47,538 nt of DNA from Zygnema cylindricum (lineage: Eukaryota > Streptophyta > Zygnematophyceae > Zygnematales > Zygnemataceae): NCBI GenBank assembly GCA_037447655.1, contig JBBHKE010001053.1:99105-146642 (forward strand), in the 5' to 3' direction. Numbering within the stretch: position 1 is the stretch's first letter; each line of letters opens with the position of its first letter. Shown here piece by piece: positions 10,009 to 19,252 of the stretch. Made by a program: the position numbers and the translations under genes. The notes under the pieces are model-generated. The model saw nothing but the letters and a program-made list of their open reading frames with translations. It had not been told where the DNA came from and did no database searches.

Positions 10009-11793
10009 TAGTGTTGTGTATTGGCAAACTTTTTATTGCGATAAATTCGATATTTGATAAATCAAATATTGAACGGTCAAAAGGCCCGATATATCGCTCC
10101 GGGACCAACAAATTTTATTGCGATATATTTGAAGATATACAATAATTTACTTAAGTGTTTTGTATATAATAGTATTTTATTGTATATCTTATATAACGTT
10201 GTAATCCAAGTATGACGTGAACTAAAATATGGAAATTCAATTCGACCAACGCAACATATAACAGACAAAATAACAACATTTAAAGGTAAAAAACCGGAAA
10301 TTCACTACATACATCACACTGATTTTCTCAAAAGCAAATGACTAGATCTGTCATGATTGAATTTTTAGATCGCTTTTTATTTTAGTAATCTGTAAGCAAA
10401 AATCATTGAGTAGGAAAATTTAAGTAGAGCAGAGCAAACAATCAGAGTAATCAATATTGTCAACAAATTTCTCATTCCTCTTATGGATTGCCGATTGCCG
10501 AAAGAAGGCAAAGAGCATAAAAGAGTAGCGGAGGATGATATCCAAATACTTCCAATTGACAAATAAACACTTGTAAATATATAATTGGAAGATATTGAGA
10601 ATTGAACTGGAATTGAGTAACAACTTAGGGATGAATTTTTTTTTCGCAAAAAAATGTACTCTCAAAAGTGTAACACCACTTTGAAGTTTAGCATGATGGT
10701 TGGCATCCAGATAATCATTTTGTCGAAGAATTTTACATTTCAAATTGTGCAAATTTGTGAATTGAAGAACTTGCAACTTCGAGAATTTAGGAATTAAAAT
10801 TTGGGAAACTGGGAGTTTGAAATTATGAGATGTTTGGATTGTGGGGATTTGGAAATCTAAGAATTTGGGCATTTCAAATTTTGAAGATTTTGAGAATTTG
10901 AAAATTTGTAACTTGTTGAATTTGGGAACTGGAATTCGGGGAGCTGAGAATTTGAGAGTATGAGATGTTAAGGATGTGGGAATTTGGAAATCTGGTCATT
11001 TTGACATTTCAATATTTGAAAATTTTGTAAATTTAAGAATTTCTAGCTTGAAGAATTTGGGAAGTTAGGATTATGAGAGTTTTAAAACCTCGGGATTTGA
11101 AAATATCGGAATTGGGAAATTTCAGATTTCCAAAATTTGTGAATTTAGGGAATTTAAACTTCACGAATTTCGGGAATTTGTGGTTTTTTAGGAACATTCG
11201 GTCTAACTTGGGGGTCAGGCGCAAATCCAATTAGGATCCAGACATTACACTAGTTTATGGCCAAATTGGAGCACTTAGGGAAGGGGACATATAAAGGTGT
11301 TAGTGCTTCGAAGTTGGAATAGTATTATGCTAGTAAATATTCAATTTTTAGGGCCATATGCCTATTCAATTTATGTCCTATCTCAAAAAAAAAATGCCTA
11401 ATCCTCTAAATTCCAACTTCCCTGTCTTATTGGCCCAACTTGTAACATTTTTTTTCAAATGGACCAAAAAATGAATCATAAACCAATTGAAACATTCTTT
11501 AAAATGGGCACGGGAGCCAAAAAACCCCTAAAAAGCACTACAAAAACCTTTGAAAACCAAAAAAAAGACATTAGAGAAGGGGTGTGAGGGCATATAGACT
11601 AACGAAAACTACAAAAAACAAGGAAAATTGCTTAGATATATCGCGATATTAAAGCATCGACCTATTGGGCTGATATAATGCAAAATATCGCGACATTTAG
11701 CTTATGGATATATCGAAGCGATATATTGATTAACGAGTACAAAAAAAAAACAAATACTGAATATTGGCAAAAGGCCCTCGATACACAACACTA
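10009..11793. mobile_element. hAT-like non-autonomous DNA transposon, 1.8 kb
   Basis: The ends are inverted: TAGTGTTGTGTATTGGCAAA on the left, and ATACACAACACTA on the right (reverse complement TAGTGTTGTGTAT). The flanks TAGTAACT and ATAGTACT resemble an imperfect target duplication of about 8 bp. Terminus and duplication length suggest the hAT superfamily, which is inference. No transposase frame is present. The interior is a degenerate GAATTTGGGAAT-rich repeat and GATATATCGC-like subterminal sequence near both ends. Confidence 0.6.
10735..11190. repeat. Degenerate higher-order tandem repeat inside the hAT-like element
   Basis: About three diverged units of roughly 113-135 bp, each made of GAATTTGGGAA-type subunits. 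The landmark ATGAGATG/ATGAGAG recurs at 10,825, 10,960 and 11,073. The minus-strand open frames over it (Lys/Phe/Pro-rich) are by-products of the repeat. Confidence 0.65.
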
Positions 11794-11930
11794 TAGTACT
11801 TATAAAGATGGGGCGTTGTAGCATTTGAGGGGTAAAAAAGAAAGATTTCAGCGACTTGGCCAATTAATAATTCTGCCTACCTATTATTGGATACATTGTT
11901 TTTTGTCCCACCACAGATGCAAACAATACT

Positions 11931-12124
11931 CCGCTCATCGTTATTAGCGTTAAAGATTCATTAGTGTTAATGCGGAATTAGAATAAATAATACTAATTTA
12001 GTGCAAGGAGACGTGGCAGATTATAGTTCACGTCTTTAAATATTGTTGTCAACTCTTTTTTGTAATTTTTGGACAAAAAAATAGCGACCAAATTAGTGTT
12101 ATGAACACTAATAACGATGAGCGG
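11931..12124. mobile_element. MITE family 2, intact copy (194 bp)
   Basis: CCGCTCATCGTTATTAGCGT at the left is mirrored by AACACTAATAACGATGAGCG plus G at the right. The interior holds AGACGTGGCAGATTATAG and AAATAGCGACCAAATTAGTG. The terminal core CG(T/C)TATTAG(T/C)GTT is shared with MITE family 1. Confidence 0.7.
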
Positions 12125-12426
12125 TGTAATGGGTCCCAACTGTAACGGCCGTTAAGTTTCATGATCAGACTGGTTGGTAATGGCCGTCTATGATGTCAAA
12201 ACTAAGCTAGTTGCGGATAAAACGATATGATTTGGTCAAAATCCATGGTTTATCAACAACATTTCTACCTCAAAATTTCCTAAGACGAAACTTGGAAGGT
12301 GTAAACTTTATTTGCAAAACTTGCGATGTAAAAACCACCATGGTACAAAAAGAACAGAAACGGACGTCGAAACTGAAGCTACGTGTGATGATACACCTAA
12401 AATCTTGCCGGCCTATAAAGATATAA

Positions 12427-13310
12427 AGGTGTGTTCCCATGTAACCGTAACTTGGTCTTGCTACTTTATTTTTAAGTGAAGATTTTCCTTACTACTTTTC
12501 AGAGTGTTCCTATGTTCGCAGATAAAATTGTTACTTTAAAATGTGACGGTTGTAGACGTGGGTACAACTTGTGATGGTTGTAGAGGATTAAAAAACTCGC
12601 GACAATTTTTGAATTTTACAAAATAGCGACGGTTGTAGACGTCTAGTTTTTTGTGACATTGTAGATGCTGAGGGTTTTGTGACGTTATGACGTCATGCAC
12701 ACTTGCGCTAACCTCGACGTCATTGATTCAAGAACTTTCGGCCATGGCTTGCCGATTTTGTTTTTTCAACTTTTCTCACTCAACTTGCCATCAAAATATG
12801 CCCAAAGGTATTCAAAAGAATCATTTCCCAAAGCTCTTATTGCATATCGATGTTGTTGTGTTTCGCTCCAAAAAGTGAGAGATAAAATTGATAGTATGAG
12901 AGGGAAAGGGAGGGAGGCGTCTTCACGCACTTCGCTTTTGCAAAATGGCATCCGTTGCTCGAGACCCCTCCGCGCCCCCTGTACGGAAAACAGTCCGTAC
13001 ATACTGCAATTTTTTTTTTGTGTACTCGCGTTTTGGATTTTTGTTTTGAAATTTCACGACACTTGCAAACTTATAATCCTGTTAGTTGCTTTGAATAAAA
13101 TCGACTCGGAAGATGACGTTTCTTGACGTCGCAGTGGGTCGAAAAGAGAAAGACGACAAGCTGCAGTACATTTCAAGTTTCACAATGACGCAAATCGTAC
13201 CATGATTTTCACTATTTTTATGTACGGCAGAAGATTTTATCGCTGCAGGCTCTGTTTTGGACGACAAAGATAAAAAAATAGTTCTTACTTTAACGCATGG
13301 GAACACACCC
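12427..13310. mobile_element. PIF/Harbinger-like non-autonomous element (884 bp)
   Basis: The left end reads AGGTGTGTTCCCATG. The right end is CATGGGAACACACCC, 14 of 15 positions inverted. Both sides are flanked by TAA (12,424-12,426 and 13,311-13,313), the three-base target typical of PIF/Harbinger and Tourist elements. No transposase is visible inside. Confidence 0.7.
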
Positions 13311-13383
13311 TAATTTTGTATAGTAAGTTTTGGACGACAAAGATAAAAAAATAGCCCTAACTTTAACACTTGGAAACACACCC
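13238..13383. repeat. 73-bp duplication of the Harbinger-like right terminus
   Basis: TTTTGGACGACAAAGATAAA, then AAAATAG, CTTTAAC and ACACACCCTAATTT occurs twice with a 73-base period. Each repeat ends in ACACACCC followed by TAA, so the element has two successive right ends. Confidence 0.8.
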
Positions 13384-13627
13384 TAATTTAGATAGTACCC
13401 AAATCTAAGCACATTAGAATTTTAAAAAGTCCCGTTTCTACTGATCGCGTATCTGAACCTCTTTTTGTCGCTTCCTGCAATGTCGCTACCACACGACAAA
13501 CATGAGATTGTCACTATTAGATCCTCCCACGTGTCCATTTATTTTATCATTATGCGCCTTTTTAAGAGCGGTGGAGAAATATAAGGACGTCGCCACGTCA
13601 TGCAGCGAATGTGAAATTATAATTTAA

Positions 13628-13722
13628 CCGACATTTTGGATCGCCACCGACATTTTGTATTGCCACCGACATTTTGTACGCCCACCGATATTTTGTCTGC
13701 GCACCGACATTTTGTATTCCCG
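13628..13722. repeat. 19-bp minisatellite, five copies
   Basis: CCGACATTTTG is followed by an 8-base segment (for example TATTGCCA). Starts are at 13,628, 13,647, 13,666, 13,685 and 13,704, an exact 19-base period. Divergence is mostly in the 8-base segment. Confidence 0.9.
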
Positions 13723-14749
13723 GCGCAACTGCGCAAGTCGCTCCGAATTAATATGGGCCGTTCTTTACAGCAGTCTTTGACTTTTTGGCGATAAAAATGA
13801 TACGATTATCCATTTTAACGAAAATTAGGGTTCGTTTGAGATTTCTTATTTAATAGTGTTGATATACCATATATACTCTATATCAAATTATTAAATTAAG
13901 ACACACTCTGAAGATGATCGCCGACAAAAAAAAAACAAATTTCAAATAGTGTAGCCGTACTACTGTACGACTAACCAATTTCTGCCTGTTTGCCTCAAAA
14001 ACCTCCACAAAAATCCAAAAAATATTTGACTTTTGCGGGCTTTCTTATTCCAAAAAAGACAAAAGTGCGGCTAGTAACACGTGTCGACTAAAGAGATCGC
14101 CCACGGCGCTGTCGGTCACAAATTTTACAATAAAAAAATCACGTCAGATCGGAAATATTTTTGGATTCTTTCGTCCGTACGTTCCATAATTCATCTCATA
14201 AGAAACAAATCTGTACGGAAGATAAAAATTCGATTGGTCGGCGTGGACGCTTACCAATCCGCAAATGAACCATCCCAAGAAGATGACAAAAACACTAAAT
14301 CGGTTGTGTCGGCTAATACGGACAAAAAATATGTAACAAATAGTACAGTACGGCTCAAAAAAAGTGATCTCTAGCAGCTCTACGATTGGGCCGTTTCGGC
14401 TCGCGGGAAAAAGTTTTGGCGCGCATAATTCTACCTTAAATGTCGGCGCTCATACGACAAAATGTACCAAATTCTTTGTCGTTTAGTGACGCTTTCGTCG
14501 GACGTGTCTGTCCACCGTGAGAGTGACATTATTGGCCCATTTTTAACTTTTTTTTTTTTTTGAAAAAAAAAGGAAGAAAAGATAAAAAAACATGAAAAAA
14601 TGGTGGAAAAATGAAAAAAAAGATAAAAAAAAATTGAAGGCATTAAATTACATTTTTGTTTTCTTTAAAAGAGGACAACCAAAAGAAAAGAAATGAAACG
14701 GAAAGAAACAATAAGACAAAAAAAACAAAAAAAAAATGTATATAAATAC
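13723..14749. other. No further VTE1 exon or other gene seen
   Basis: The first kilobase after VTE1 exon 4 in its transcriptional direction. It holds poly(A/T) runs (14,540-14,740) and short open frames (for example 14,081-14,374 plus, 97 residues) without recognisable domains. TTA followed by GGGTTCGTTTGAG near 13,828 resembles an isolated Tourist-like terminus. Confidence 0.5.
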
Positions 14750-17111
14750 CTTCCATTGTCTACCAGAGAGCCTTGGTGCCAAGTGGGAGTCACTTGGTAT
14801 CCTTCCAAAACTGTTTCAGAAAATGCCTAAAAAAAAAAAAAAAAAAAAACAAAAGAAAAAAAAAAGGAAAACAAACCTTATTTTCCATATTAGTTACAAA
14901 AAATTTCAAAATTATTAGTCGGTAGTAATTTGTTAGTAAAATTATATGATTATTGCGTTTAAAATCAGCAAAATTTTGAACAATTCTGAACTACTGATCT
15001 CTGTCAAGTTAAATAAAGGAAAAAAAATGGGAATTGTGGAAATTTGACAAAAAAGGGGAAAGGTGAAAAAAAAAATATACCTCGGAACTTATAGGAGATT
15101 TTGGAATTTTTTTTGACCCTTTTGTTCGAAATGTATGGCCAAGTGCCAATTCTTCTTTACCTGACCATCCCCAAATTAAATAGAATTAAATTAAGGGGAG
15201 GGAGGGAGGGAGGGAGGGAGGGAAAGAGAGGGGGGAAGAGAGGGAGAGAGAGGGGGAAAGAGAGGGAGAGAGAGAGGGGAAGAGAGGGAGTGCCAGAGAG
15301 AGAGAGGTAGAGCCAGAGAGAGGTAGAGAGGGCGAGAGGGAGAGAGGGAGAGCCGGAGGGAGGAAGAGCGGGAGAGCGGGAGAGATGGAGAGAGGCAGAG
15401 AGGGACAGAAAAAGAGAGAGAGAGAAAGAGAGAGAGTGAGAGAGAGGGAGAGAAAAATATACTCACTCGCCCAAAAGGAATTCACGTTTGAATCGTACTG
15501 AAAAAGGTATTCGCCATCTGCCCCCAAAATTTGCGCTCCCGATCCCGGAAATTTTTTTTCTGCCAGAGAAAAAATATTTCCGTCGAACGGAATATTGCCA
15601 CCTGTCGCCGGATCTTCAATAGAATACATCCAAGCAAAACTTTGTTTTATTTCGGGTATGGAAATTTTAAAATACCATCCTTCGAAAAAACGTCGCGAAG
15701 TTCCATCAAAATGGTACCTAAGAAGGTAAGAGAGGGAGAGATGAGAGAGAGAGAGATGGAGGGATGGAGGGAGATACAGGGAGGGAGAGTCTGTGAGAGA
15801 GAGTGAGAGTGAGATTAAGTGAGAGAGAGTGAGAGTGAGAGTGAGAAAGAGAGTGAGAGAGAGAGAGAGAGAGATCTTAAAAATTATAATGCTTACATTT
15901 TTAGAATTTCATAATATTTAGTCATGAACGTGGAACACAATTTCCCTCAATTGTATGAATTTCCACAACTACTCATGTTTCTTTTGTAAATGTTGATTTT
16001 TTTAGGATTCGAGTTATAAAATTTCACCACATTTATGGTAGCTACATACAAACATAAAAAAAAAATATTTTACAAATATTAAGAAATGGTAAAATAAATG
16101 TTTACTTGGAAACTACAACATCTGAATCTTTATAATTTCGTTTTTCATCACATAAATGTTGACACAATATTTTCGAAACGGATGACTTTAACAAATTGTT
16201 TGTGTATTTTACTTATAAGTTAATAAAAATACATAGATTTTAGATTTTACTTAAAAATTGATGACAAATCTTGGACTTAAATGTCAATGAAAAACGACGG
16301 ATTTCCATCGAAAGTTAATGACAAAGTTTTTACTTAAAAGTTAACGACAAATTATGTATTTACTTGAGAGTTAATGACTTTCTAAAGAAAAACACGAAAA
16401 GTGAAAGTCAAATTATAGATTTTACTTCAAAAAAGATATTACTTTAAAGTTAATGAAGATGATGGATATTACTTTAAATTTAACAAAAAATTATGTAAAA
16501 TGCTTAATAGTTAATGACAAACATGTGGACTTTATTTCAAATATTATGACAAACTGCGGATTTTACCCAAAATTTAAGAAGAAAAATATGAATTTTCTTT
16601 AAAAGTTAATGACAATTTATGGATCTTCCTTAAATATTACCACCTTAATTAGTCTGGACCACACTCATTGTTTTTGGTTGTTTTTTTTTTTTTTAGATTA
16701 TTGTTTTTTTTTAGTGTCGACATTTTTTCTTCTTGTTTCTCAATTATTTTCTTTTATTTTCTTCTTCTTTTATTTTCTTCCGGAGGAAAAACTTTGCACG
16801 GAAAACCACGAGGAATTAAGAAACCTAAAATAAAAAGGTAGAGAAGAATAGTCGAACTTAATTTGTCCGAATATTATCATATTATATTTAATATTAATTT
16901 AAATTATTTATTAATAATATTATCATATTATCATATAAACGATTAAATTCACATAGAACTATTTTCTCATCCATGTTGACATACATCCACACTATTCATA
17001 GTATAGAGACAGAAGGAGGGAGAGGGAGAGGGAGAGGGACAGGGACACATCCACAGAGGGGGAGAGGGAGACATACTATATATGGTGGAGAGAGAGAGAA
17101 AGAGAGAGAGA

Positions 17112-17190
<79 letters not shown>

Positions 17191-17435
17191 ACCTACCCAC
17201 TGTGAGGTGTCCGTGTTTCACGTCCTTCGGGAAGAATCTCCTCTCCATATGCTGACACGTGGCACTTCCTCCGCCTTACAACCTTTCTTTTAGATTTTAA
17301 AAAACCGGAAGGAATCTCCAAAAAGACGGAAGGGGAAGAGAGACAGGAGAGGGAGGCTCCTTCCGAGAAGCTTCTTTGAGATAAAAAATACAGCGCGTGG
17401 TTTGATGACACGTGGCAGACTATGGCGGAAGCCAT
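14750..17435 (-). CDS. VTE1: Tocopherol cyclase, exons 1-4 (C-terminal half not found)
   Basis: Tocopherol cyclase closes the chromanol ring in tocopherol synthesis in plastids. Minus-strand coding exons are 17,197-17,435, 15,467-15,717, 15,081-15,160 and 14,750-14,826. All have GT-AG borders and compatible phases, giving 215 residues. Residues 1-60 (MASAIVCHVSS..., Arg/Ser-rich) look like a transit peptide. Family landmarks follow: RTPHSG/YHFDGTSRRFFEGWYF, SFAWMYSIEDPA, GSGAQILGADGEYLFQY, ELALGHTF, LEGYQVTPTWHQGS. The start is the ATG at 17,435, just before the transit-like region. Exon 4 ends with a good donor (AG, then gtattt), but no exon for the rest of the protein (usual total about 490 residues) was recognised between 14,749 and 1. 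The gene is either split by an intron over 14 kb containing the gypsy and MITE copies, or truncated. Confidence 0.9.
15190..15456. repeat. GA/CT tract in VTE1 intron 2, starting near the donor
   Basis: GGGAGG and GAGAGA repeats on the plus strand, CT on the VTE1 sense strand. The pyrimidine run starts within about 15 bases of the exon 2 donor (gtgagt) and fills most of the intron. Confidence 0.9.
15724..15874. repeat. GA/CT tract before the VTE1 exon 2 acceptor
   Basis: GAGAGA-type repeats on the plus strand. On the VTE1 sense strand they form a very long CT polypyrimidine tract leading into the acceptor at 15,718. From 15,875 to 17,000 the intron is AT-rich with nothing else recognised. Confidence 0.9.
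17005..17187. repeat. GA/CT tract in VTE1 intron 1, starting at the donor
   Basis: A nearly pure GA run at 17,085-17,186 plus imperfect GGGAGA units at 17,005-17,070. On the sense strand, CT begins about 7 bases after the exon 1 donor (gtaggt). Confidence 0.92.
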
Positions 17436-17535
17436 GCCTGCTGAAAAGAAGAGCTGCTACGTGGCAAAAGGAGAAGGCAGACCAGAAAATGTAATATATT
17501 TTATTTTTTCCTTACGTGGCACTTATATGAAGGTC
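17436..17535 (-). promoter_or_regulatory. Probable VTE1 promoter with ACGTGGC elements
   Basis: Upstream of the VTE1 ATG, TACGTGGC occurs on the plus strand at 17,458-17,465 and 17,513-17,520. A TATA-like TATAAG lies on the minus strand near 17,522-17,527. Two CACGTG motifs (17,256-17,261 and 17,409-17,414) fall inside exon 1. ACGTGGC and CACGTG are the classic core of plant bZIP/bHLH-bound light- and ABA-response elements. Function here is inferred. Confidence 0.45.
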
Positions 17536-17588
17536 CGTGAAATTTGAAACTTTGAGAGTTTGAAATTGAAGTACAAAAAGGTACAGGT

Positions 17589-17806
17589 CACCGTATACCG
17601 CTATTAGTGTTGATACTTTTTTCGCCAATTAAAACATCTTTTCTCCGTACATACTTGTCCAATTATCCATTTGAGGCAGCCAACCGGAAGCTGAGAATTT
17701 TATCTTTCAATCGCAACCGTCAGATCCACGATCCGACAAGTGTGTACGGAGAAAATATGTTTTAAGTGGCAAAAAAAAGCATCAACACTAATAGCGATAG
17801 ACGGTG
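17589..17806. mobile_element. MITE family 1, best-preserved copy (218 bp)
   Basis: The left arm CACCGTATACCGCTATTAGT is mirrored by the right arm (reverse complement CACCGTCTATCGCTATTAGT). Pairing continues through TTTTCTCCGTACA...CTTGTC for about 70 bases per arm with scattered mismatches. The loop carries TTTCAATCGCAACCGTCAGA. Flanks TACAGGT and TACAGTT suggest a 7-bp target duplication with one mismatch. No coding capacity. It lies upstream of the VTE1 promoter. Confidence 0.8.
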
Positions 17807-18017
17807 TACAGTTCACCGTGTACCGTTAATCTCAAGACGAAAGATTTTATTTTCAAAAACGCGGTGGTGAAACCATCGTAGTACAAAATACGATTGTATG
17901 ACGTGGCTGGTTTGGGACCGTTTATAAAGTAGCGTCACAAAATAACAAATAAAGGACACTTTTTTAGTTTTTTAAGCTCAAAGGATATGTTCAGGGGCGC
18001 CGATATAATGGCATTTA

Positions 18018-18721
18018 GGGTGGCGTTCCATCAGACGAAAAGTGAGGTTCTTTACAGAAATCGGGGCCTCTCCGTACTATGCCGTACCTACTATTTTGTT
18101 TTTATACGCGAACAACATTACAGAGAATCTTGCCAATATTCTCCAAAGGTCTGGGAGAAAAGAATGACCGTTGGATATGTTTTCGCGAAGCATTCGCTTC
18201 CAAATTGTCTGTAAATGGTGATGTACCTAGCCGCGACACGTTGGATAATGAATGTACGTGTCAAGACGGCAACCAACCGAAATCGAAATATTTCGCACAT
18301 GATATATGCATTCAGAAATTCAACGGAAATCACGAAAGTGATCTCGTAACGAACTTTCATTGCATTTTTTTTGTTACCGGCCATTATTCACACTATTTGT
18401 GGAAGCGCTCATTCGTCACGCGAAAAAGCAGAACACCTAAAAATAATGAGCTGGCGTCTGACAAGCATTTGCAAAAAGTACAAAATTTGTGTGGTTCGAT
18501 ACCCTGGTCCACACAAACATGGTATGCAAATGACGATTTCGAGTTGAAGTTGGTCGGTGTAAAAAATATTTGACGATTTTCAAATACGATCTTATGCTAC
18601 GTAGAACCACTCTTATTTGTACACGTGGATTACAGACTCTCCGCGATAGTACACTGATCAAAATGTAGCACTCTGTAATGTTGACTGTACGTTTACAGAA
18701 TTTCCTGATGGAACGCCACCC
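18018..18721. mobile_element. PIF/Harbinger-like element with perfect 17-bp TIRs
   Basis: GGGTGGCGTTCCATCAG at 18,018-18,034 is perfectly inverted at 18,705-18,721. The left flank is TTA and the right flank TAA, in keeping with a TWA target. It contains a 164-codon open frame (18,079-18,573 plus) that resembles no transposase or other known protein. A second right-end-like GGACGCCACCC followed by TAA occurs at 19,242-19,255, so a longer or composite element is possible. Confidence 0.7.
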
Positions 18722-19252
18722 TAATATGGAAACTTGGAAAGACATGTATCGTGTTTTCCAATCTTTAAAGTGAAGCGCAGCACCGAAATGTGGAGAGACG
18801 AAATTACGTACGAGACCGACGGCTGCCACGTCGACAGAAAAAGCGGACTGCAATTGCCCGTGCCCGTAGGATTTAAGTCATTAATCACTTCAAAATCCCG
18901 TAAGACGGGTAAATATCTGCACTGCTGCCAGCTAGCGCCAGCACGCGTGATATAAAAGAGGGTCAAAACTGCAGTTTCAGTCAAGATAGTCATGTGAAGA
19001 CCGTACAGTGCACTCGGTCTAGTTCAGTTCGGTTTATTTTGCTTCCATTTTGGCCCGACCCGAACAAAACCAAACGGTATAAAATAGGGCAATATCACAA
19101 AATGACAATGTTCGTGTGGTGTAACCGCAAAACAAAGTGTACAAAAATGTGTACGAATAATTTCAGCTCATTTTTGTTCGAACTTTATTTAAAAGAACGA
19201 TGTGAAAATGACAATTACAGTATTCGCCGTACTCGGCAAAAGGACGCCACCC

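Noticed and set aside
12695-13126. 143-codon plus-strand frame near the 12.4 kb element
   Set aside because: Lies within a non-autonomous transposon; no domain seen and no splice context.
13628-13722. CRISPR-like regular repeats
   Set aside because: Units are 19 bp with only 8-base variable parts, in plant nuclear DNA and without cas genes.
13700-13735. Minus-strand RREYKM string considered as the missing VTE1 exon (RWEYSTRP region)
   Set aside because: Derived from the 19-bp repeat; following residues do not match the family and no splice sites fit.
18079-18573. 164-codon plus-strand open frame inside the Harbinger-like element
   Set aside because: No DDE motif, zinc finger or Myb-like region and no family resemblance; probably chance.
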